NCBI GenBank assembly: GCA_005405945.1
Contig: BJHW01000001.1
Span: 1,674,001-1,738,000, forward strand
DNA length: 64,000 bases
Direction of reading: 5' to 3'
Origin: Streptomyces violaceusniger
GTDB lineage: Bacteria; Actinomycetota; Actinomycetes; Streptomycetales; Streptomycetaceae
Shown here: positions 51,601-63,600 of the stretch, piece after piece
Position numbering within the stretch: position 1 is the first letter of the stretch
Layout: each line of letters opens with the position of its first letter
Program-made: the position numbers and the translations under genes
The notes under the pieces: model-generated
Seen by the model: only the letters and a program-made list of their open reading frames with translations
Databases searched by the model: none
Told to the model about the DNA's origin: nothing

Positions 51601-54600
51601 CCCGGACCGACACGCCATCGGCTCCGCCGAGGAGGTCCCAGCCGCGGTCCTGAGGAAAGGCGGAAATGGCATCCGTCCTCGACTCCAGGAGTCGCCACAG
51701 CTCTTCGGGCGAGTCGACACCGCCAGGGAATCGGCAGCTCATGCCGATGATCGCGATCGGGTCGTCAGCCACCGGAGCCGTGGCGACCGTCGTCGAGAGT
51801 GCTGTCGATCCTGCCCCGAGCAGTTGCTCCCGCAGGTGGCCGGCGAGAAGTTCCGGCGTGGGGTAATCGAAAACGACCGAGGCGGGTGTCTGCACTCCGG
51901 TGGCCACCATGAGCCGATTACGAAGTTCGATCGCGGTCAGGGAGTCGAAACCGGCTGACTGGAATGTGGCTGCGGTGTCGATCGCCGCCGGGGTGGCATG
52001 TCCCAGAACGACCGCCACCTGGCCACGTACGAGTTCAAGGACCGTCCGTTCCCGCTCGGCCGGGGGAAGTGTCCGTAGCCGGTCGACGAACTCGCCCACC
52101 ACGGGCGCGGAATGAACGGCACCACCCAGCAGTTCACCGAGCAGCGGGCTGGGCCGCACCGCGCCGATCCGCGAGCCGAAGTGCTCCCAGTCGATGTCCG
52201 CGATCATCAGTGCGGTCTCGTCGTCGTCCAACGCTCGCTCGAGGGCCGCCAGCGCCAGCCGTGGTGCCATGGCCCGTGCGTGTCCGGCCCCCATGCCGCT
52301 GTCGGCCCAGGCGCCCCAGGCCACGGACGTGGCCACCAACCCCTCCGCCCGCCGCCGCCAAGCCAACCCGTCCAAGGTGGCGTTGGCCGCCGCATAACTC
52401 CCCTGGCCCGCATTGCCCACGGTCCCCGCAGCCGACGAGAACAACACAAAAGCATCCAGGTCCCGACCCCGCGTCAACTCGTCAAGGTGCCGTGCACCTT
52501 CCACCTTGACCCGCATCACCTCACGAACCCGCTCAGGCGTCAGCGACTCCAGTACACCGTCATCCAGCACACCCGCCGCATGCACCACCACCCGCAGATC
52601 CGCGGTCCCCTCCAACAACCCCTCCACCTGACCCCGATCCCCGACATCACACCCCACCACCCGCACCGCCACACCCAACCCGTCCAACTCCGCCACCAGC
52701 TCCGACGCACCCGGTGCGGCCATCCCCCGACGACTCGCCAGCACGACGCTCTCCACACCCGAACCCGCCAGCCACCGCGCCACATGACCACCCAGCGCAC
52801 CCGTACCACCCGTCACCAACGCCGTCCCCCGGCCCCGCCACACAGCCGTCCCGTCCGGTGCCGACCCCGTCGCCCGGACCAGCCGGGCACCCCACGCCCC
52901 ACCAGCACGAACCGCGACCTGATCCTCCCCCGTGCCACCACCCAGCACCCGGCACAGCCAAGCCCCGGCCCCCTCATCCACCACCGCCGGCAAATCGATC
53001 AGACCACCCCACCGATCCGGATGCTCCAGACCGATCACCCGGCCAAGACCCCACACCCCCGACTGCCCCGGATCCACCACATCCCCGTCGACCACCGACA
53101 CCGCACCCCGAGTGACACACCACAACGGCGCATCGATCCCGGCCCTCCCCAGGGCCTGCACCAGTGACACCGTGGCCTCGACCGGCAGCAACGACACCAC
53201 ACCCGCAGCCGCGTCCTCGCCCAGCTCCGCCGTCGTCACGACTCGCGCATCGGCCCCCGCAACCCGCAGCACGGCAGCCACCTCGTCTCCGGCGTCGCCC
53301 ACCACCAGCCACGTGCCACGCAGACTCGGCTGCTCAGAAACGGCCTCGATCGAGGACCAGTCGAGGCGGTACCGCCAGGACTCGACCAGTGACCTCTCCT
53401 GGTGACGGCGGCGCCAGGACGAGAGGGCGGGCAGGGCGGCGCTGAGCGGCTGTTCGGCGTCGATGCCGAACGAACCGAGATCCCCGCGCTCGACCGCGGC
53501 CCAGAACACCGCGTCCACGGCGCTCGTCGCGGGCTCAGCCGGGGATGGCTCCAGCCAGAAGCGCTCCCGCTGGAAGGCATACGTCGGCAAGTCGACCTGC
53601 CGAGCGCCCGGGAACACCGCGGCCCAGTCCACCTCCACACCCCGGACATGGAGCTCCCCCAGAGCGGTCATGACCGCAGTCGGGTCGGGACGGCCTGGCC
53701 GCAACACCGACACACCATCGCCATCGGCCAGTGCGGTCAGCGTGCCGTCAGGTCCCAGCTCCAGGAACGACCCCACACCCAGCTCGCGGAGGGTGTCCAG
53801 CCCGTCAGCGAACCGGACCGTCTCCCGCACATGACGCACCCAGTACTCCGCCGAGCAGAGCTCTTCACCAGCCACCACACCCGACACATTCGACACCACC
53901 GGCATTTCCGGCGCGTGGAACTCGACGCCGTTCAACACCTCGCCGAACTCGGCCAGCATGCCGTCCATACGAGCCGAATGGAACGCATGACTCACCCGCA
54001 ACCGCCGCGTCCGCACCCCACTCCTGGTGAACGTGTCCTCGATGGCGTGCACCGCGTCGGCATCCCCGGAGAGCACCACCGACTCGGGACCATTGACCGC
54101 CGCAACCGCCACACCCTCGGTCAGCAGCGCCCGCACCTCACCCTCCGACGCCGCCACCGCGACCATCGCCCCACCCGACGGCAGCGCCTGCATCAAACGA
54201 CCCCGAGCGGCCACCACCCTCGCCGCATCCTCCAACGACCACACACCCGCCACATAAGCAGCAGCCAACTCACCGATCGAATGCCCCAGCAGATAGTCCG
54301 GCTTCACACCCCACGAGCTGATCAGCCGATACAGCGCCACCTCCAGCACGAACAACCCCGCCTGTGTGTACGCCGTCTCCCCGATCAACTCGGCATCATC
54401 ACCCCACACCACCTCACCCACCGGCCTGTCCAGATACCGACCCAGCTCCCCACACACCTCATCCCACACCCCGGCGAACACCGGATACGCCTCATACAAC
54501 CCACACCCCATCCCCAACCGCTGCGCCCCCTGACCAGCGAACACCACACCCAACCCACCACCCACCGGCACACCCACCACCACCGAACCCAACCCACCCA

Positions 54601-57600
54601 GCAACTCCTCACGATCCACACCCACCACCACCGCACGATGCGACAACGCAGACCGAGTGGCCACCAAAGACCACCCCACATCCACCGGATCCAGATCCGG
54701 ACTCCGGTCCGCGAAGGCCCGCAACCGCTCCACCTGCGCCCGCACACCCGCCTCACCCACACCCGACACCACCCACGGCACCGCAGGCAACGCAACACCC
54801 TCGCTCCGAGACCCCTCCACCACCCCAGGCGCCTGCTCCAACACCACATGCGCGTTCGTCCCGCTCACTCCGAACGACGACACGCCCGCACGACGCGGAC
54901 GGCCCATGTCCGGCCAAGCAGCCCGTTCCCTCAACAACTCGACCGCCCCGGACGACCAGTCCACATGCGCGGAGGGCTCATCCGCATGCAACGTTCGCGG
55001 CAGCACCCCATGCCGCATCGCCATCACCATCTTGATCACACCAGCCACACCCGCCGCAGCCTGCGTATGACCAATATTCGACTTCACCGACCCCAACCAC
55101 AGCGGCCGACCCGCATCCCGACCCTGACCATAGGTCGCCAGCAACGCCTGCGCCTCAATCGGATCGCCCAGCGCCGTCCCCGTACCGTGCGCCTCCACCG
55201 CGTCAACATCCCGGGCAGCCAGCCCGGCGCTCGCCAGCGCCTGCCGGATCACCCGCTGCTGCGACGGACCATTCGGCGCCGTCAAACCATTCGACGCACC
55301 ATCCTGATTCACCGCCGAACCACGCACCACCGCCAACACCCGATGCCCACACCGCTCAGCGTCCGACAACCGCTCCACCAACAACAGCCCGACACCCTCC
55401 GACCACCCCGTCCCATCCGCACCGGCGGCGAAGGACTTGCAGCGGCCATCGGCGGCCAGGCCGCGCTGACGCGAGAACTCCACGAAAGCAGTGGGTGTCG
55501 CCATCACTGTGACACCGCCCGCGAGCGCCAGCGAGCACTCACCCGACCGCAACGCCTGCACCGCCAGATGCAACGCCACCAACGACGACGAACACGCCGT
55601 ATCCACCGTCACCGCCGGACCCTCGAGCCCCAGCGTGTACGACACCCGACCCGAGATGACGCTGCCTGAACTGCCGGTGAGGAAATAGCCTTCCGACGCT
55701 TCGGCGGCGCCATAGCCCTGCGGGGAGGCTCCGACGAACACTCCCGTCCGGCTGCCCCTGACCGAGGCGGCCGGGATACCGGCCCGCTCGAACGCCTCCC
55801 ATGCCGCGTGCAGCAGCAGCCGCTGCTGTGGATCCATCGCCAGCGCCTCGCGCGGCGAGATACCGAAGAAGCCCGGATCGAACTCGCCCGCGCCGTGGAC
55901 GAACCCGCCGACACGCGCATACGACGTCCCCGACTCCCCCGCCGCCGTGTCGAAGAGGCTGGTCAGGTCCCATCCACGGTCCGTCGGGAAGGCCGTTATG
56001 GCATCGCCGTCGGAGTCGATCAGCCGCCACAGGTCCTCGGGAGACTCGACGTGCCCAGGGAAGCGGCAGCTCATGCCGACGATGACAATGGGATCACCGT
56101 CGTCCGGTGCGGCCACCTGCATCGGCGGCACACTGTCCTGCGGCGCACCGAGCAATTCCACGCTCAGATACTCGGCGAGGGCCACAGGAGTCGGATAGTC
56201 GAAGATCATCGTGGCCGGCGGTCGGATACCGGTGGCCGTGGCGATCCGGTTGCGCAGCTCCACCGCGGTCAGCGAGTCGAAGCCGATCTCCTGGAACGTC
56301 CTGCCGGGGTCGATGGCCTCCGGGCCCTGGTGCCCCAGCACCGCCGCGGCCGAAACGCGCACCAGCTCGACAGCCGCGCGCATGCGCTCGCCCTCGGACA
56401 TGGTCTGGAGGCGGGCCGCGAATTCACCCAGCGGCGTCCCCGAGTCGGCGGCGTCGGGGATCAGTTCGCTCAGCAGTGGGCTCGGACGCAGGGCGGTAAA
56501 CCTCGGCCCGAACCGCTCCCAGTCCACATCCGCCACCACAACCGCCGTCTCACCATCACCCAACGCCCGCCCCAGGGCCGCAACCGCCAACCCCGGAGCC
56601 ATCCCCGACACACCACGCTCAACCAGAAACTCCTCACCCCCAACAGCCATACCACCGCCACCCCACATACCCCACGCCACCGACGTCGCCACCAACCCAA
56701 CACCACGACGCCGCCACGCCAACCCATCCAAAAACGCGTTCGCCGCCGCGTACGCCGACTGATTCCCGCTCCCCCACACCCCCGCGACCGACGAGAACAA
56801 CACAAAGGCGTCCAAGGGCATGTCGCGCGTCAGCTCATCCAGGTGGACGGCTCCCGCGACCTTCGCCCGCATCTCATCCTGAAGGCCCTGTGCGGTAAGG
56901 GCGCTCAACGGGCCCCAGCTCGGTACTCCCGCGGCGTGGACGACCACGCGGAGATCCGGAATGGTCTCGATCAGCTCCGCGACCGCGTCCCGATCGGCCA
57001 CATCACACGCCACGACGCGGATCGATACGCCCGTGGCCGACAGTTCGGCGGCCAGTTCCCGTGCCCCGGGAGCGTCGGCGCCTCGCCGACCCGTCAACAC
57101 GATCTCTTCAACGCCGGTATCCGCGAGCCATCGGGCGACATGGCTGCCCAAGGCACCCGTTCCACCGGTGATCAGCGCGGTCCCCGACGCCTCCCAGGCA
57201 GTGGACGGCCCCGGGCCCGACGTCGTCGCACGACTCAGACGGCAGCCCAGCACCTCGTTGCCACGGATCGCAGTGTGATCCTCACCGGTGGCGCCCGAAA
57301 GCACCGAGCACAGCAGCCCGGAAGTGCGCTCGTCCCATGCGGTGGGGAGGTCGATCAGCCCTCCCCAACGGTCCGGATGCTCCAGCCCGATCACACGGCC
57401 CAGACCCCAGACGGCCGACGCATGCGGATCCACCACATCCCCGTCCACCACGGAGACCGCACCCCGAGTGACACACCACAACGGCGCATCGCCCCCGGCC
57501 GCCACAAGGGCCTGGAGCAACGACACCGTCGCCTCGACCGACAGCAACGACACCACGCCCGCGACCGGGCCCGCGTCCAGCTCATCGATCGTTACGACAC

Positions 57601-60600
57601 GCACCTCGGCGCCGGCGCCCCGCAGCGCGGTGACAACGTCCGTCTCCGCCCCATCCGAGTCGGCCACCACCAACCACAGGCCGGAGAGCCGCGAAGGGGC
57701 ACCCGCGACCGGGGCCCAGGTCAACCGATACCGCCATGCGTCGATGACCGACTCTTCCTGCCGCGCCCTCCGCCACGACGCCAAGGCAGGCAACGCGGCA
57801 CGCAACGGCTGCTCAACATCAACCCCGAGCGCTTGTGCATCCCCGCGCTCGACCGCGTCCCAGAACGCCGCGTCCACCGCGCTCGTCGCGGGCTCGGCCA
57901 AGGGCGACTCCAGCCAGAACCGCTCACGCTGAAAGGCATACGTCGGCAAATCGACCCGCCGAGCACCCGGGAACACCGCATCCCAGTCCACCTCCACACC
58001 CCGCACATACAACCCACCCAGAGCAGCCATGACGGTCAGGGGCTCCGGACGGTCCCGGCGCAGGACAGGCACACCATCGCCATCGGCCAGCGCGGTCAAC
58101 GTCCCGTCCGGCCCGAGCTCCAGGAACGACCCCACACCCAGCCCACGCAACGTCTCCAGCCCGTCAGCGAACCGGACCGTCTCCCGCACATGACGCACCC
58201 AGTACTCCGCCGAGCAGAGCTCTTCACCAGCCACCACACCCGACACATTCGACACCACGGGCACGCTCGGGGCACGGAACTCAACACCGTTCAGCACCTC
58301 GCCAAACTCCGCGAGCATGCCGTCCATACGAGCCGAATGGAACGCATGACTCACCCGCAACCACCGCGTCCGCACCCCACGCCCAGCCAACACACCCACC
58401 ACCGCCTGAACCGCATCCTCATCCCCGGACACCACCACCGTCTCGGGACCATTCACCGCCGCAACCGCCACACCCTCGGTCAGCAGCGCCCGCACCTCAT
58501 CCTCCGACGCCGCCACCGCGACCATCGCCCCACCCGACGGCAGCGCCTGCATCAAACGACCCCGAGCGGCCACCACCCTCGCCGCATCCTCCAACGACCA
58601 CACACCCGCCACATAAGCAGCAGCCAACTCACCGATCGAATGCCCCAGCAGATAGTCCGGCTTCACACCCCACGAGCTGATCAGCCGATACAGCGCCACC
58701 TCCAGCGCGAACAACCCCGCCTGTGTGTACGCCGTCTCCCCGATCAACTCGGCATCATCACCCCACACCACCTCACCCACCGGCCTGTCCAGATACCGAT
58801 CCAGCTCCCCACACACCTCATCCCACACCCCGGCGAACACCGGATACGCCTCATACAACCCACACCCCATCCCCAACCGCTGCGACCCCTGACCCGCGAA
58901 CACCACACCCAACCCACCACCCACCGGCACACCCACCACCGGAGCACCCTCCAAAGCCCCCAGCAACTCCTCACGATCCACACCCACCACCACCGCACGA
59001 TGCGACAACGCAGACCGAGTGGCCACCAAAGACCACCCCACATCCACCGGATCCAGATCCGAACTCCGGTCCGCGAAGGCCCGCAACCGCTCCACCTGCG
59101 CCCGCACACCCGCCTCACCCACACCCGACACCACCCACGGCACCGCAGGCAGTTCCAGGCGTTCGGCCTGCGCTTCCTCCGCCGTCTCAGGCGCCTGCTC
59201 CACAATCACATGGGCATTGGTCCCGCTCACCCCGAACGCCGACACACCCGCCCGACGCGGCCGATCCACCTCCGGCCACGCCACCTGCCCCGTCAGCAAC
59301 TCCACCGCACCAGCCGACCAATCCACATGCGGGGAGGGCTCATCCACATGCAACGTTCGCGGCAGCACCCCATGCCGCATCGCCATCACCATCTTGATCA
59401 CACCAGCCACACCCGCCGCAGCCTGCGTATGACCGATGTTCGACTTCACCGAACCCAGCCACAGCGGCCGACCCGCATCCCGACCCTGACCATAGGTCGC
59501 CAGCAACGCCTGCGCCTCAATCGGATCACCCAGCGCCGTCCCCGTACCGTGCGCCTCCACCGCGTCAACATCCCGGGCGGCCAGCCCGGCGTTCGCCAGC
59601 GCCTGCCGGATCACCCGCTGCTGCGACGGACCATTCGGCGCCGTCAAACCATTCGACGCACCATCCTGATTCACCGCCGAACCACGCACCACCGCCAACA
59701 CCCGATGCCCATTCCGCTCAGCATCGGACAACCGCTCCACCACCAACATGCCGACGCCCTCACCCCAGCCGGTGCCATCCGCCCCCGCCGCGAACGCCTT
59801 GCACCGGCCGTCGGCGGCCAGGCCGCGCTGACGCGAGAACTGGACGAAGGTGCCGGGTGTCGCCATCACCGTGACACCGCCCGCGAGCGCCAGCGAGCAC
59901 TCACCCGACCGCAACGCCTGCACCGCCAGATGCAACGCCACCAACGACGACGAACACGCCGTATCCACCGTCACCGCCGGACCCTCGAGCCCCAGCGTGT
60001 ACGACACCCGACCCGAGGCGACGCTCGCCGCGCTTCCGATGCCGACGTATCCCTCAAGTTCGTCCGGGACCGTGGACAGCCGCGAGACATAGTCGGAAGA
60101 CATCAGACCGGCGAACACCCCGGTCGGGCTGCCCTTCAGGGAATCGGTCGGGATACCCGCCCGCTCCAGGGCTTCCCACGAGGCCTCCAGCAGCAGCCGC
60201 TGCTGCGGATCCATCGCCAGCGCCTCACGTGGCGAGATCCCGAAGAGACCGGCGTCGAAGTGGCCGGCATCGGGGACGAACGCGCCCTCGCGGGCGTACG
60301 ACCGGCCCGCGCGATCCGGGTCGGGGTCGTACAGGCCGTCCAGGTCCCAGCCTCGGTCGGTGGGGAAGCCGGAGACCGCGTCCACCGCCGACTCCGTCAG
60401 CCGCCACAGGTCTTCCGGGGAGCTCACCCCGCCCGGGAAACGGCAGCTCATGCCAATGATCGCGATCGGCTCGCGGCTCTTGGCCTCGACGTCCTGGAGG
60501 CGCTGACGCGTCTGGCGCAGATCGGCGGTGAGCTTCTTGAGGTACTCGAGTACCTTTTCGTCGTTCGACATCCGCGTGCCAGCCCCCTCGATTCCCGGTC

Positions 60601-60619
60601 GGACGTTCTCGCTGCTCAT
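26995..60619 (-). CDS. Giant modular type I PKS, seven modules, five apparent 1-base frameshifts
   Basis: The start at 60619 overlaps the upstream PKS stop (ATGA); an in-frame ATG at 60571 is an alternative. The N-terminus has a docking helix ([20 protein letters not shown]). Seven KS-AT-(DH-ER)-KR-ACP modules follow without any internal docking region. The C-terminus after the last ACP ([18 protein letters not shown], then [11 protein letters not shown]) is a docking domain, not a thioesterase. The frame changes at 43288-43291, 40547-40549, 39765-39768, 27763-27767 and 27661-27664, each time as one base missing from a G/C run. For the first three, a near-identical copy elsewhere in the gene has the extra base. 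Adding five bases to 33,625 gives exactly 11,210 codons. It is a cytoplasmic assembly line extending a chain received from the 60616 gene product. Confidence 0.85.
27150..32011 (-). other. PKS module 7: KS-AT(malonyl)-DH(dead)-KR(dead)-ACP
   Basis: KS (TACSSS near 31485) and AT (GHSIGE, GHAFHS; malonyl) look functional. In DH (about 29350-28600) the catalytic His is Arg ([13 protein letters not shown] against [13 protein letters not shown] in module 6), and the YGPAFQG stretch is deleted. In KR (about 28040-27560) the dinucleotide motif is collapsed to [11 protein letters not shown]. The catalytic Lys, Ser-Ser and Tyr-Asn positions read SSVAAAW, FTPADG and a deletion. ACP is present. A beta-keto unit is predicted. 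Confidence 0.83.
27359..39754 (-). CDS. PKS open segment 4: KR5, ACP5, module 6, module 7 to the KR0 remnant
   Basis: It continues from [17 protein letters not shown] in the KR5 region. The true frame is left near 27763-27767 after [13 protein letters not shown]; the remaining codons are Arg/Pro-rich nonsense. Confidence 0.8.
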   Translation of the reverse strand: MWCVTRGAVSVVDGDVVDPDQAGIWGLGRVIGLEHPDRWGGLIDLPAELDDRTGKALVGVLAGGTGEDDTGEDQIAIRVTGTWGARLMRATPAGGVGGAPAVWRGRGTALVTGGTGALGRQVARWLVDSGVERVVLASRRGAEAPGAAGLVGELGSRVRVVACDVADREGLAALVGTIPDLRTVVHAAGVLDDGVLEALTRERIRAVMRVKADGARHLHELTRDLDLDAFVLFSSAAGTVGNAGQGSYAAANAVLDGLAQRRRAEGLVATSVAWGAWADSGMAAGVARSQGMDARSALAALGLVLAADETVVMVADIDWAAFGARFTASRPSPLLGGLLGDGSVPLEATGSEPADAFATRLEAMADRERAATVLDLVRSHVAAVLGHTASEAIDPARPFQEIGFDSLTAVELRNRLTAATRVRLPVSVIYDYPTPEALAEHVCREALGLGGRTPVPAAPRPVGDEPIAIIGMSCRFPGGVSSPEELWGLLAEGRDAVSEFPADRGWNLAELYDPDPDRPGSSYVRAGGFLDDAAAFDPGFFGISPREALAMDPQQRLLLEVAWEAFERAPMSPATLKGSRTGVFIGTNGQDYAALASGAPQSAEGYLGTGSAASVASGRLAYTFGLEGPAVTVDTACSSSLVALHLAAQALRSGECSLALAGGATVMATPAAFLEFSRQRALAADGRCKAFAAAADGTGWGEGVGMLLVERLSDAERNGHRVLAVLRGSAVNQDGASNGLTAPNGPSQQRVIRQALANAGLSATDIDVVEAHGTGTSLGDPIEAQALLATYGQGRPEEKPLWLGSVKSNIGHTQAAAGVAGVIKMVMAMRHGVLPRTLHVDEPSPHVDWTAGRVELLVEARAWPRNGAPRRAGVSSFGVSGTNAHVIVEQGPVAAGPDEVPGPEPVPASLPKPDLDLDLDLGLGLESLPLPESAREQSMPVPWVLSGAGEAGLRAQVERLASFVDAHPGLDPADVGWTLVACRSLQAHRAVVVGTDLAELRRGLDVVSIGGAAQPGRKVVFVFPGQGSQWAGMALELLAYSRVFARRMGECADALAPFVEWSLFDVLSDEVALSRVDVVQPVLWAVMVSLAELWRSFGVVPSAVVGHSQGEIAAACVAGGLSLADGARVVSLRSKALLALAGRGGMVSVPVSADRLRNRPGLSVAAVNGPASTVVSGAVEALDAVLAEFPKAKRIPVDYASHSPQVAEIQRELADALAPVQPRGGQVGFHSTVTGRLIDTSELDADYWYRNLRHTVEFQGTVEALLRQGHTVFVEVSPHPVLTVGIQDTADTANTADTADTAGATGATGATEADIVVTGSLRRDDGGPVRFLTALADLHTRGVDVDWRPVFTRTRTVDLPTYAFQRERFWLKPARAVTQASGLGLGDIEHPLLGAVLPLPGAEGGVLTGLLSLDGQPWLADHMVRGTVVFPGTGFVELALQAGQHFGHPVVEELTLQAPLVVPGQGGVQVQVAVSTADERGRRPVTVHSCRAGEWVLHASGTLGAMGDLDATGTRPAEVARPLEVWPPEGARRVDVSGMYAAMAARGYGYGPAFQGLRAAWTRDDEVYAEVALEPEAQDVAARCGAHPALLDAALHGVGLGRFLTDPGQAYLPFSWNGVALHAVGASAIRVVLSPAGPDAVSLEVADPTGAPVLSVASLSLRPLSGGRIEDTRGVDQDSLYRVDWVETPLPIATAGSAPDEFDGSAKSGGPVKSDAPAKSGGPVKSGAPMTFGALVEYDALAPDAPVPDIVALTCESAGESAGDAVSTVVCRALAAVRRWLADERCGRSRLAVLTRGAVATAPGENVDDLGAAAVWGLLRSAQAEHPDRFVLIDHDGHQDSRTALAPALAAAAAGGHAHLALRRGRVLTPQLAPLTPPVATPPLEDGVPWRMDVTSQGTLENLAAVPCPEAAGALGAGQVRVAMHAAGVNFRDVVVALGMIPGQDVIGSEGAGVVLDIGPGVSDLAPGDRVMGLFSGAFGPVALTDHRLLVRLPEGWSFADAAATPVVFLTAMYGLMDLAGLRPGESVLVHSAAGGVGMAATQVAHWLGAEVYATASPGKWDTLRAGGVADDRIASSRSLEFADRFGRVDVVLNSLAGDYVDASLGLLADGGRFLEMGKTDIRDGERVAAVHGVRYQAFDLMDAGPDRIGELLRLLVSLFERGTFTALPTRAWDVRRVGDALRFLSQARHIGKLVLSIPRPPREGDTVLVTGGTGTLGGLVARHLVERHGVRDVVLAGRRGPDAPGAAELVGALREYGAQVRVVACDVADRDELARLLDTVPRLRMVVHTAGVLDDGVIESLTPERVREVLRPKVDAAWHLHELTADRELAEFVVFSSAAGVLGSPGQSAYAAANAWLDALMARRRAAGLPGLSVAWGLWAERSGMTGHLSDRDLARMARAGATPLATEQGLRLFDSARAATEAVVLATPLDAAALRAQADAGALPALFRGLVRAPIRRATGAGPVEGESSLRGRMAAMPAAEREQLVLDLVRTQVATVLGHGTPTAVDTARTFAEAGFDSLTAVELRNRLRTATGVGLPATAIFDHPTPAVLAGHLLRELDGTVDEAVARSAAPAAATDRDPIVIVGMACRYPGGVTSPEELWELLDTGRDAVADLPDDRGWDLDGLYSADPDSSGTSYVRAGGFVYDAGEFDAGFFGISPREALAMDPQQRLLLEVAWETVERAGIPAASLKGSQTGVFVGAAAQGYGTGAGQAAEGSEGYFLTGGAGSVVSGRLSYTFGLEGPAVTVDTACSSSLVALHLAAQALRSGECSLALAGGVTVMATPGIFVEFSRQRGLAADGRCKAFADAADGTGWGEGVGMLLLERLSDARRNDHRVLAVLRGSAVNQDGASNGLTAPNGPSQQRVIRAALANAGLAASDVDAVEAHGTGTSLGDPIEAQALLATYGQERERPLLLGSIKSNIGHTQSAAGVAGVIKMVLAMRHGALPRTLHVDEPSTHVDWSAGAVELLTRPAEWPETSRPRRAGVSSFGVSGTNAHVILEQPPAESGLEPRPASGRAPAVVPWVLSGQDERGLRAQAARLRSFLAAHPESGPADVGWSLAATRSALSHRAAVVGADRAELLAGLAALAAGEPAPGVVLGTAGPGRVGVLFAGQGTQRAGMGGELYQAFPVFAAAWDEVCAALDPHLDRPLGEVVTDATGALDATAYTQAGLFALEVSLFRLVSSWGVRPDYLLGHSIGELAAAHVAGLWSLEDAAKVVAARGRLMGALPPGGAMVALAAPEDQVRPFLTDRVALAAVNGPSSVVVSGDEDAVRGVAGAFAARGVKTRRLRVGHAFHSPLMDEMLSAFAEVLGTVDFRTPRTPVVSNLSGAVAGEELCSPAYWVRQVRETVRFAAGLERLRELGTGTFLELGPDGTLTALAQAQVTGADAEFIPTLRADRPEPVTVTTALAQLHTHGVEPDWSAVFPGARRAELPTYAFQRSRFWLEPSRTPGDAAGFGLGALDHPLVGARVPLPDADGVLLTGRVSADAHAWLAGRRTLGVPLFPATGFLELVLQAGLQCDCRTVDELTVHEPLVLPERGGVEVQVSVRGADESGRRPVTVYCRRDQRWVRHATAVLGADRPAAPERRPETWPPTGARPLESGGTPAWRRDDEVFLDIELPEVAGAGAEAERWTLHPALLDQALRGETPAGLVTAAEGTRLPFSWAGITLHTTGATKLRVTLTPVGPDTVSLHVADAAGTPVLSVNSLVFRPVSGQRLRQANAALFRPVWAACRTQAEPDTGPVRWGLVGDPDAWKPDTLGAPVALYPDLSAIEEVPDVVLLPCVSEGETASEVAVRVSEAARTWLAGERFATSRLVLVTRGALATAAGEDVEDLAAAAVWSLVEPLQAAVAGRLTLVDTDTCDLRMLLAAVAVGEDRVAVRAGAVLVPDLATAPATEQDPPAWGPGTVLVTGGSATAVARHLIAEHGVRDLVLAGDGDMAELAALGATVRLAPCDPADGQALAGLLEEIPGLRSVVHTAADTPEPTRAGALPRKPRGHSCGRAWRRPGTCTWPRGAWNWTASCCSPRRRDTGPRVRRRAGRTPAGSRTARGVRLHRPGPRPVRRGMCRARRGGPGHHRHAGPRTHRSGPAAGGTTPGGRGFRDHVAGAAGRADGGRAGRDPAGAGP
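34575..34640 (-). repeat. 36-bp repeat in module 6 DH-ER linker
   Basis: GACTTCACGGGTCCGCCGGA occurs twice 36 bases apart. In the protein it gives [20 protein letters not shown], in frame. Confidence 0.65.
35815..35900 (-). repeat. 9-bp repeats in module 6 AT-DH linker
   Basis: GTGTCGGCG-type nonamers repeat five times, followed by GGTGGCACC repeats. They are read as [20 protein letters not shown]. All units are multiples of three. Confidence 0.65.
36975..37016 (-). repeat. 6-bp microsatellite in module 6 KS-AT linker
   Basis: CAGGTC repeats four times with CAGCCC variants beside it, encoding [13 protein letters not shown]. Confidence 0.65.
39628..40542 (-). CDS. PKS open segment 3: end of AT5 and first part of the KR5 region
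   Basis: It starts in AT5 ([20 protein letters not shown]) and runs through the post-AT linker to [11 protein letters not shown]. There one C is missing from 39765-39768 relative to the copy at 44139-44143. Confidence 0.8.
   Translation of the reverse strand: MPVVSNVSGVVAGEELCSAEYWVRHVRETVRFADGLETLRGLGVGSFLELGPDGTLTALADGDGVPVLRRDRPEPLTVMAALGGLYVRGVEVDWAAVFPGGRRVDLPTYAFQRQRFWLESASDQTATSAVDAAFWDAVERGDARALGIDEEQPLRAVLPALASWRRARQEESVIDGWRYRLGWTPIPAVSGEAGLTGSWLVVVEPGADGTDVAAALRSAGADAEVVTSAELDAGPVAGVVSLLSVEATVSLLQALVAAGAMRRCGVSLGVRCRWSTGMWWILTRRESGAWAVLSVWSIRIVGAG
40374..43427 (-). CDS. PKS open segment 2: end of KR4, ACP4, KS5, most of AT5
   Basis: The used part is about 43290 to 40549. The frame is lost in AT5 after GVEFRA at 40547-40549; the copy at 58.27 kb reads on as [17 protein letters not shown]. 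Confidence 0.8.
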   Translation of the reverse strand: MGQRESVGVRGGERVFGWVGVAASWCWVGGDVGGVGYVGWRWYGCWGEEFLVERGVSGMAPGSAVAALGRALGDGETAVVVADVDWERFGPRFTALRPSPLLSELIPDMSEPLTPTVGEFAVGLRGLSREDRDRTVTELVRAHAAEVLGHQSPTAIGLDRTFQELGFDSLTAVELRDRLSTATQLRFPASVIFDYPTPAALAEHVCGAALGLAEEIRVPHTPGGVDDDPIVIVGMSCRFPGGVDSPEALWRLVRVGDDAVSPFPSDRGWDLAGVYDADATRLGRSYVRSGGFLHDAAEFDAGFFGISPREATAMDPQQRLLLEAAWEVFERAGIPASTLKGSQTGVFVGASTQGYGSGDGQAPEGSEGYLLTGNASSVVSGRVAYTFGLEGPAVTVDTACSSSLVALHWAVRALRSGECSLALAGGVTVMATPATFVEFSRQRGLAADGRCKSFAAGADGTGWSEGVGMLLVERLSDAERNGHPVLAVVSGSAVNQDGASNGLTAPNGPSQQRVIRQALANAGLAAQDVDAVEAHGTGTTLGDPIEAQALLATYGQDRDADRPLWLGSVKSNIGHTQAAAGVAGVIKMVMAMRHGVLPRTLHVDEPSPHVDWSSGAVELLTGQVAWPEVDRPRRAGVSAFGVSGTNAHVIVEQAPETAEEAQAERLELPAVPWVVSGVGEAGVRAQVERLRAFADRSPDLDPVDVGWSLVATRSALSHRAVVVGVDREELLGGLGSVVVGVPVGGGLGVVFAGQGAQRLGMGCGLYEAYPVFAAAWDEVCGELDRYLDMPVGEVVWGDDAELIGETAYTQAGLFVLEVALYRLISSWGVKPDYLLGHSIGELAAAYVAGVWSLEDAARVVAARGRLMQALPSGGAMVAVAASEGEVRALLTEGVAVAAVNGPESVVLSGDADAVHAIEDTFTRSGVRTRRLRVSHAFHSARMDGMLAEFGEVLNGVEFRARACPWCRTCPVWWLVKSSARRSTGCVMCGRRSGSLTGWRRCVGWVWGRSWSSGRTGR
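40590..41420 (-). repeat. AT homology block, module 5
   Basis: It is almost identical base for base to 53945-54790, and very close to 44955-45790 and 58305-59140. It is rich in TTG, TAT, TGT and GAT codons unlike the flanks. Confidence 0.8.
42830..47122 (-). other. PKS module 4: KS-AT(malonyl)-KR(A-type)-ACP, frameshift in KR
   Basis: KS Cys is near 46595. AT is GHSIGE/SHAFHS, malonyl. KR is A-type ([29 protein letters not shown]) like module 1 and is interrupted at 43288-43291. ACP is [16 protein letters not shown]. Confidence 0.83.
43121..60619 (-). CDS. PKS open segment 1: modules 1-3 and KS-AT-most of KR of module 4
   Basis: This is the longest uninterrupted piece (5832 codons). Its last 56 codons after GGGGMAVG are out of frame; the copy at 56.6 kb continues [16 protein letters not shown] instead. 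The real coding therefore leaves this frame at 43288-43291. Confidence 0.85.
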   Translation of the reverse strand: MSSENVRPGIEGAGTRMSNDEKVLEYLKKLTADLRQTRQRLQDVEAKSREPIAIIGMSCRFPGGVSSPEDLWRLTESAVDAVSGFPTDRGWDLDGLYDPDPDRAGRSYAREGAFVPDAGHFDAGLFGISPREALAMDPQQRLLLEASWEALERAGIPTDSLKGSPTGVFAGLMSSDYVSRLSTVPDELEGYVGIGSAASVASGRVSYTLGLEGPAVTVDTACSSSLVALHLAVQALRSGECSLALAGGVTVMATPGTFVQFSRQRGLAADGRCKAFAAGADGTGWGEGVGMLVVERLSDAERNGHRVLAVVRGSAVNQDGASNGLTAPNGPSQQRVIRQALANAGLAARDVDAVEAHGTGTALGDPIEAQALLATYGQGRDAGRPLWLGSVKSNIGHTQAAAGVAGVIKMVMAMRHGVLPRTLHVDEPSPHVDWSAGAVELLTGQVAWPEVDRPRRAGVSAFGVSGTNAHVIVEQAPETAEEAQAERLELPAVPWVVSGVGEAGVRAQVERLRAFADRSSDLDPVDVGWSLVATRSALSHRAVVVGVDREELLGALEGAPVVGVPVGGGLGVVFAGQGSQRLGMGCGLYEAYPVFAGVWDEVCGELDRYLDRPVGEVVWGDDAELIGETAYTQAGLFALEVALYRLISSWGVKPDYLLGHSIGELAAAYVAGVWSLEDAARVVAARGRLMQALPSGGAMVAVAASEDEVRALLTEGVAVAAVNGPETVVVSGDEDAVQAVVGVLAGRGVRTRWLRVSHAFHSARMDGMLAEFGEVLNGVEFRAPSVPVVSNVSGVVAGEELCSAEYWVRHVRETVRFADGLETLRGLGVGSFLELGPDGTLTALADGDGVPVLRRDRPEPLTVMAALGGLYVRGVEVDWDAVFPGARRVDLPTYAFQRERFWLESPLAEPATSAVDAAFWDAVERGDAQALGVDVEQPLRAALPALASWRRARQEESVIDAWRYRLTWAPVAGAPSRLSGLWLVVADSDGAETDVVTALRGAGAEVRVVTIDELDAGPVAGVVSLLSVEATVSLLQALVAAGGDAPLWCVTRGAVSVVDGDVVDPHASAVWGLGRVIGLEHPDRWGGLIDLPTAWDERTSGLLCSVLSGATGEDHTAIRGNEVLGCRLSRATTSGPGPSTAWEASGTALITGGTGALGSHVARWLADTGVEEIVLTGRRGADAPGARELAAELSATGVSIRVVACDVADRDAVAELIETIPDLRVVVHAAGVPSWGPLSALTAQGLQDEMRAKVAGAVHLDELTRDMPLDAFVLFSSVAGVWGSGNQSAYAAANAFLDGLAWRRRGVGLVATSVAWGMWGGGGMAVGGEEFLVERGVSGMAPGLAVAALGRALGDGETAVVVADVDWERFGPRFTALRPSPLLSELIPDAADSGTPLGEFAARLQTMSEGERMRAAVELVRVSAAAVLGHQGPEAIDPGRTFQEIGFDSLTAVELRNRIATATGIRPPATMIFDYPTPVALAEYLSVELLGAPQDSVPPMQVAAPDDGDPIVIVGMSCRFPGHVESPEDLWRLIDSDGDAITAFPTDRGWDLTSLFDTAAGESGTSYARVGGFVHGAGEFDPGFFGISPREALAMDPQQRLLLHAAWEAFERAGIPAASVRGSRTGVFVGASPQGYGAAEASEGYFLTGSSGSVISGRVSYTLGLEGPAVTVDTACSSSLVALHLAVQALRSGECSLALAGGVTVMATPTAFVEFSRQRGLAADGRCKSFAAGADGTGWSEGVGLLLVERLSDAERCGHRVLAVVRGSAVNQDGASNGLTAPNGPSQQRVIRQALASAGLAARDVDAVEAHGTGTALGDPIEAQALLATYGQGRDAGRPLWLGSVKSNIGHTQAAAGVAGVIKMVMAMRHGVLPRTLHADEPSAHVDWSSGAVELLRERAAWPDMGRPRRAGVSSFGVSGTNAHVVLEQAPGVVEGSRSEGVALPAVPWVVSGVGEAGVRAQVERLRAFADRSPDLDPVDVGWSLVATRSALSHRAVVVGVDREELLGGLGSVVVGVPVGGGLGVVFAGQGAQRLGMGCGLYEAYPVFAGVWDEVCGELGRYLDRPVGEVVWGDDAELIGETAYTQAGLFVLEVALYRLISSWGVKPDYLLGHSIGELAAAYVAGVWSLEDAARVVAARGRLMQALPSGGAMVAVAASEGEVRALLTEGVAVAAVNGPESVVLSGDADAVHAIEDTFTRSGVRTRRLRVSHAFHSARMDGMLAEFGEVLNGVEFHAPEMPVVSNVSGVVAGEELCSAEYWVRHVRETVRFADGLDTLRELGVGSFLELGPDGTLTALADGDGVSVLRPGRPDPTAVMTALGELHVRGVEVDWAAVFPGARQVDLPTYAFQRERFWLEPSPAEPATSAVDAVFWAAVERGDLGSFGIDAEQPLSAALPALSSWRRRHQERSLVESWRYRLDWSSIEAVSEQPSLRGTWLVVGDAGDEVAAVLRVAGADARVVTTAELGEDAAAGVVSLLPVEATVSLVQALGRAGIDAPLWCVTRGAVSVVDGDVVDPGQSGVWGLGRVIGLEHPDRWGGLIDLPAVVDEGAGAWLCRVLGGGTGEDQVAVRAGGAWGARLVRATGSAPDGTAVWRGRGTALVTGGTGALGGHVARWLAGSGVESVVLASRRGMAAPGASELVAELDGLGVAVRVVGCDVGDRGQVEGLLEGTADLRVVVHAAGVLDDGVLESLTPERVREVMRVKVEGARHLDELTRGRDLDAFVLFSSAAGTVGNAGQGSYAAANATLDGLAWRRRAEGLVATSVAWGAWADSGMGAGHARAMAPRLALAALERALDDDETALMIADIDWEHFGSRIGAVRPSPLLGELLGGAVHSAPVVGEFVDRLRTLPPAERERTVLELVRGQVAVVLGHATPAAIDTAATFQSAGFDSLTAIELRNRLMVATGVQTPASVVFDYPTPELLAGHLREQLLGAGSTALSTTVATAPVADDPIAIIGMSCRFPGGVDSPEELWRLLESRTDAISAFPQDRGWDLLGGADGVSVRAGGFLYTAAEFDPAFFGISPREAVAMDPQQRLLLEASWEVFERAGIAADALRGSSTGVFVGTNGQDYAALVGNAPQRADGHLATGSAASVASGRLSYTFGLEGPAITVDTACSSSLVAMHLAAQALRSGECRMALAGGATVMATPTAFAEFSRQGALAADGRCKAFAAGADGTGWGEGVGILLLERLSDAERNGHQVLAVMRGSAVNQDGASNGLTAPNGPSQQRVIRQALANAGLAARDIDAVEAHGTGTTLGDPIEAQALLATYGQDRDPDRPLLLGSVKSNIGHTQAAAGVAGVIKMVMAMRHAMLPQSLHIDEPTAHVDWTAGRIALLTEPSSWPETGAPRRAGVSSFGVSGTNAHVILEQASAVAEPEESETARTPEPPSAVPWVLSARSEAGLRAHAVRLRSFVSADAGLRPVDVGWSLVSTRAVLSHRAVVVGADRGELLGQLEAVASGSATVGEACTRSGVVLVFPGQGSQWVGMAVELVGSSSVFARRLGECADALAPWVGWSLWDVLGDEVALGRVDVVQPVLWAVMVSLAEVWASFGVVPSVVVGHSQGEIAAACVAGGLSLEDGARVVALRSRALLALAGRGGMVSVPVSADRLRGRPGLSVAAVNGPVSTVVSGSVEVLDGVLAEFAEARRIPVDYASHSVQVEEVREGLAEALASVRPCSGGVPFYSTVTGRLMDTVELDGEYWYRNLRETVEFRSAVEGLLELGHTVFVEASPHPVLTVGIQDTADATDTDIVVTGSLRRDDGGPARFLTSLAELSVRGVATDWRQAFEGTGARRVDLPTYPFQRERFWAEPTTPAVVRDANATTADGDFWAAVEREDVASLATTLQVDGASLGDLLPALSAWRRRRHEWSALEAIRYQVNWKPLVDDRPVTLSGMWLVVVSQADADHEWVSGVSKTLAEHGAEPVVCLVDERHLARTALADRLTSMIGTSSGTGTSGTNSTSGGSGTSGTSSTTSAVSISGVVSLAALDQRPHPDFASVPIGFAMTVLLTQALDDARLEAPLWSLTQCAVSTGPADILLAPAPAQALVWGVGRVIALEQPRRWGGLIDLPTDANARSRAHLARVLSGVSGEDQVAIRAVGAFGRRLAHAPALRTGLPPWQPSGTVLVTGGTGALGGHIARWLAHQGAEHLVLTSRRGMAAPGASELVADLEAAGAAVTVAVCDVAERAQLAELVAEVGPLTAVVHTAALLDDATVESLTTEQLHRVLRVKVDGAMHLHELTRDMELSAFVLFSSLSGTVGTPGQGNYAPGNAFLDALAEHRKAQGLVATSVAWGLWAGGGMGLGEAGEVARRHGVPALSPELAVVALCTAVEQGDAVVTVADIEWERHYAAFTATRPSPLLADLPEVRRLIEAGAAAVVEETDLDRSGLGKRLAGLEGAEQRRLLLDLVRRNVAVVLGHTDSEAVPPHRVFQELGFDSVTAVEFRNRLGAATGLRLPATAVFDYPTPLALAEYARSELLGTAGKPLRAEPSGSLVDDDPIVIVGMSCRFPGGVNSPEDLWNVLIEGGDTMSAFPGDRGWDLAGLFHSDPGHPGTSYTRTGGFVHDATAFDAGFFGISPREAVAMDPQQRLLLEASWEAFERAGIDPRSLRGSETGVFAGTNGQDYVSLLGGEQPQEFEGHVGTGNSASVMSGRIAYVLGLEGPALTVDTACSSSLVALHLAVQALRSGECSLALAGGVTVMATPGLFVEFSRQRGLAADGRCKAFAGAADGTGFSEGVGMLVVERLSDAERNGHRVLAVVRGSAVNQDGASNGLTAPNGPSQQRVIRQALANAGLAARDVDAVEAHGTGTALGDPIEAQALLATYGQGRDAGRPLWLGSVKSNIGHTQAAAGVAGVIKMVMAMRHGVLPRTLHVDEPSPHVDWSAGAVELLTGQVVWPEVDRARRAGVSAFGVSGTNAHVVLEQAPGVTVPEAEGVALPAVPWVVSGVGEAGLRAQVERLREFVVGDPGLDPVDVGWSLATARAGLSHRAVVVGVDREELLGGLGSVVVGVPVGGGLGVVFAGQGAQRLGMGCGLYEAYPVFAGVWDEVCGELDRYLDRPVGEVVWGDDAELIGETAYTQAGLFALEVALYRLISSWGVKPDYLLGHSIGELAAAYVAGVWSLEDAARVVAARGRLMQALPSGGAMVAVAASEDEVLPLLVDGVAVAAVNGPESVVLSGDADAVHAIEDTFTRSGVRTRRLRVSHAFHSARMDGMLAEFGEVLNGVEFHAPEMPVVSNVSGVVAGEELCSAEYWVRHVRETVRFADGLDTLRELGVGSFLELGPDGTLTALTDGDGVSTLRRDRPEPLTVMAALGGLYVRGVEVDWDAVFPGARRVDLPTYAFQRERFWLEPSPAQPTTSAVDAVFWDAVERGDAQAFGVDVEQPLRVALPALASWRRARQEESVIDGWRYRLGWTPIPAVSGEAGLTGSWLVVVEPGADGTDVAAALRSAGADAEVVTSAELDAGPVAGVVSLLSVEATVSLLQALVAAGGDAPLWCVTRGAVSVVDGDVVDPYASAVWGLGRVIGLEHPDRWGGLIDLPVEVDAPVGALLAGVLAGRSGEDQVAIRPTGVWGARLTRATPGADTVAAWRGRGAALITGGTGALGGHVASWLVGTGIEHIVLTSRRGIETPGATELVTELEELGVQVTVAACDVADRDAVAALLASISDLRVVVHAAGVPSWGAVDSLTLDDFEESVRSKVAGAANLDALLTDAELDAFVLFSSVAGVWGSGNQSAYAAANAFLDGLAWRRRGVGLVATSVAWGMWGGGGMAVGVRSFWLSVVCRGWLRGRRLRRWGGRWVMVRRRLWWRMWTGSGSGRGSPRCVRAHC
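44955..45790 (-). repeat. AT homology block, module 4
   Basis: Same block as in modules 1, 2 and 5. It differs in a short patch near 45120-45150 (PLLVDGV instead of ALLTEGV). Confidence 0.8.
48690..48790 (-). repeat. Low-complexity repeat in module 3 linker
   Basis: Degenerate GCTCGTGCC/GCTTGTGCC nonamers encode a Gly-Thr-Ser run ([20 protein letters not shown]) between AT and KR. Confidence 0.65.
49390..49820 (-). repeat. Methylmalonyl-AT block, module 3
   Basis: It matches 63590-64000 of the upstream PKS gene almost exactly; one visible difference is AATAAAACGG against AATAGAACGG. Confidence 0.8.
51845..56093 (-). other. PKS module 2: KS-AT(malonyl)-KR(B-type)-ACP
   Basis: KS Cys is at about 55590 and intact. 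AT has GHSIGE/SHAFHS, predicting malonyl-CoA. KR (about 52830-52270) has [10 protein letters not shown], the LDD of B-type ketoreductases, and [20 protein letters not shown] with catalytic Ser, Tyr and Asn. ACP is [16 protein letters not shown]. The product unit is a D-configured hydroxyl without methyl branch. Confidence 0.85.
53945..54790 (-). repeat. AT homology block, module 2
   Basis: Long perfect matches to module 5, including synonymous sites. Confidence 0.8.
56165..60472 (-). other. PKS module 1: KS-AT(malonyl)-KR(A-type)-ACP
   Basis: KS begins [15 protein letters not shown], with active-site TACSSS near 59950, EAHGTGT and KSNIGHT intact. AT has GHSIGE and SHAFHS, predicting malonyl-CoA. 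KR (about 57190-56650) has TGGTGALG and catalytic Lys, Ser, Tyr and Asn. It lacks an LDD motif and has the Trp of [11 protein letters not shown], so an A-type (L-configured) hydroxyl is predicted. ACP is [16 protein letters not shown]. Confidence 0.85.
58305..59140 (-). repeat. AT homology block, module 1
   Basis: Same block. It differs near 58360-58450 ([20 protein letters not shown] instead of [19 protein letters not shown]) and near 58945. Confidence 0.8.
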
Positions 60620-63600
60620 GACCCATCGAGTTCCTGGTCGATGATTCCGAACATGTCGTCGAGCGAGGCCGATTCGAGGTCCCGCTCAACCGTGCTCGAC
60701 CGCTCCGGACGGTGCAGGTCGGCCCACATCGAAACGATGGCCTCCATCCGAGAGGACAACCGCACGCGCAAGGTGTCGTCCTCCCCCATCGCCGAAATCA
60801 TGGCGGCCACCTTGTCCAGCTCCCTGAGCCGGGCCGCGACCGGGTCGGCGGTCTCCGGCACGATCTCGGCGAGCAGATGCTCCGCCAGCGCGGCAGGTGT
60901 CGGATAGTCGAAGATCGCGGTCGCGGCCAGCCTGATCCCGGAGGTGGCACCCAGCCGGTTGCGCAGTTCCACCGCGGTCAGCGAGTCGAAGCCGATCTCC
61001 TGGAAGGTCCGCGCCGGGTCGATCGCCGACGCGTCCGGGTGCCGCAGCACCGCGGCGACCTGCCCGCGTACCAGTTCCCGTACGGTCTGGCTCTGTTCCG
61101 CGCCCGACATCTCGGCCAGGCTCTGCCGCAGAGCCACCCCGCCGTCACCGGCCTCTGCGGCCCGGCGCGGCGGGGCCGGTGCCAGCGCGCTCAGCACGGG
61201 CGGCACCGTACCGGTGGCCGCCACCGCACGAAGGTGCAACGAGGTGGCCACGAGCGTGGCTTCGCCACTCCGGCACGCGGCGTCGAACAGCTCGAGACCG
61301 CGTTCGTCGGAGAGGGGAACGGCGCCCGTGCGGGTCATACGGGCCATGTCCGCCTCCGACAGATGTGCGGTCAGGCCACTGCGCCGCTCCCACAGGCCCC
61401 ACGCCACCGACACCGCGGGGAGCCCCAGGGCCTGCCGGTGCACGGCCAACGCGTCGAGGAAGGCGTTGGCCGCGGCGTAGTTGCCCTGTCCCGCGCTGCC
61501 CAGCACTCCCGTGGCGGAGGAGAACAGTACGAACGCGTCCAGGTCCAGCCGACGGGTCAGCTCGTGCAGGTGCCACGCCGCGTTCGCCTTCGGCCGTAGG
61601 ACGGTCTCCACACGTTCGGCGGTCATCGAGCCGATGACACCGTCGTCCAGCACACCGGCGGTATGGACGACGGCGCGCAACGCCGGAATGGTGTCGAGCA
61701 GCGCGGTCAGCTGGGCACGTTCGGCCACATCGCAGGCGGCGACGCGGATTCGGGCGCCGAGCGCCTCCAACTCGGTGGCCAGTTCCACGGCGCCGGGCGC
61801 GGTGTCACCTCCGCGACTGGCCAGCACCAGGTCACGCGCGCCATGGGTGGTCACCAGATGGCGGGCGACCAGGCCGCCGAGTGTCCCCGTCCCGCCCGTG
61901 ATCAGTACGGTGCCCGTGTCCCAAGCGGGGGCTTTCCCATCCGGTACGGCCGCCTTGACCAGCCTGGGCACCAGCACCGCACCGGCCCGGAAGGCCGCTT
62001 CGGGTTCCCCTGCCGCGAGCACCGCGGGCAGCATCCCGAGGCCCGAGTCGTCATGGTCGATCATGACGAGCCGGTCGGGGTTCTCCTGCTGTGCCGTGCG
62101 CAGGAGCCCCCGTACGGCGGCCGCCGCCAGATCCTCCACGTCGTCACCGGTGGACGTGGCCACCGCGCGGCGGGTGAGCACCATCAGGCGGGCATCGGTG
62201 TATCGCGCGTCCCCGAGCCACTCCCGCACCACTTCCAGCACTCGGCGGAGGGCGGACGAGGTCGCTTCCGGAGCCGGGCCGTCATCCGCCTCGGGCGGAC
62301 ACGGCAGGACCAACACATCCGGCACCTGGTCGATGGAGGCGAGGTCCCGATGGCGTTGTGGCGACACACCGGCCGCGGTCAGCGCCGCGGTCAGTCGAGG
62401 CTCGTCGTGACCGCCCAGCACGCCCCAGGACAGGGCCCGCGGGCCGGTCGGCCCCGTGGGGACGAGGAGTTCCTTCCAGTCCAGCCGGAACAGCGCATCG
62501 CCGCGGCTGCCGCCCGCCTCGAGCAGGTGCTTTTCCGTCAGCGGACGCATCGCCAGCGCGCCGATCGACAGCACGGGCGCCCCGATGGTGTCCGTCATCC
62601 GGATGGACACCGCGTCCGGTCCGGCCGGGCCGAGCGTCACCCGCAGAGTGGTCGCGCCCACCGCGTGCAGGGTCACCCCGCTCCAGGAGAAGGGGAGATG
62701 GGCCTGGTCCGGCTCGCTGACGAAGGCACCGAGGCCGATGCCCTGAAGGGCCGCGTCCAGCAACGCGGGATGCACTCCGCAGCGGGCGGCGTCGCCCCTC
62801 ATCTGTTCGGGCAACGCGACCTCGAGGAACACTTCGCCGTCACGGATCCATGCCTTCCGCAGGCCCTGGAAAGCGGGGCCGTACTGATAGCCCCGCTCGG
62901 CCATCGTCGTGTGCAGCTCGGCGACATCGACCGGCTGGGCACCGGCCGGTGGCCAGGCCGACGGGTTCGCGGGCGGATCGCCGTGCTCGCCCACGCGCAG
63001 GGTGCCTCCGGCGTGGCGTATCCAGTCGCCGTCACGGCGCGAGAACACCGTGAGGGGGCGGCCTCCGAGGTCGTCCGGGCCTCCGACCGACACCTGGAGC
63101 TGCACGGTCTCCCGCTCGGGCAGGACGAGCGGCTCATGCAGCGTCAGCTCGTCCAGTGTGTCGCAGCCGAACCGCGCCCCCGCCCGCAGCGCGAGCTCCA
63201 CGAACGCGGTGCCCGGCAGAAGGACCGTGCCGAGGACGGAGTGGTCGGCCAGCCATGGCTGCCCGGCCAGCGACAGGGCACCGGTCAGCACACAGCCGTC
63301 CGCGTCCGGGAGGGGCACCGCCGCGCCGAGCAGTGGATGGTCAACGGCGCCCAGGCCCAGTCCGGACGCATCGCCCGTGCCCGTCGATGGCGCCAGCCAG
63401 AACCGCTCACGCTGGAACGGGTAGGTCGGCAAGTCCACTCGCCGAGCGCCGGTGCCGTCGAAGACCGTCTGCCAGTTGACCTCGACACCACGGACGGCCA
63501 CCTCGGCCAGGGAGGTCAGGAACCGTCGGACGCCTCCCTCGTCCCGGCGGAGCGAACCGGTGGCCACGATGTCGGCGCCGGTGGCGTCGGCGGTGTCCTG

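Larger units (their letters stand above)
47190..51761 (-). other. PKS module 3: KS-AT(methylmalonyl)-KR(B-type)-ACP
   Basis: KS is intact (TACSSS near 51260). AT has GHSQGE and YASHS, predicting methylmalonyl-CoA. KR (about 48250-47700) has [11 protein letters not shown] (B-type) and [13 protein letters not shown] with Tyr/Asn. The linker before KR has a low-complexity Gly/Ser/Thr insertion (48690-48790). ACP is [16 protein letters not shown]. Confidence 0.85.

Noticed and set aside
40590..59140. CRISPR-like or mobile-element interpretation of the long repeats
   Set aside because: The repeats are kilobase coding blocks of PKS domains in frame; no transposase, terminal inverted repeats or short spaced repeats are present.
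55808..60907. A 1699-codon plus-strand open frame across the PKS (and similar ones at 43586-48358)
   Set aside because: They are His/Arg/Pro/Thr-rich mirror frames of repeated KS-AT sequence. Their motif repetition only reflects the module repeats.
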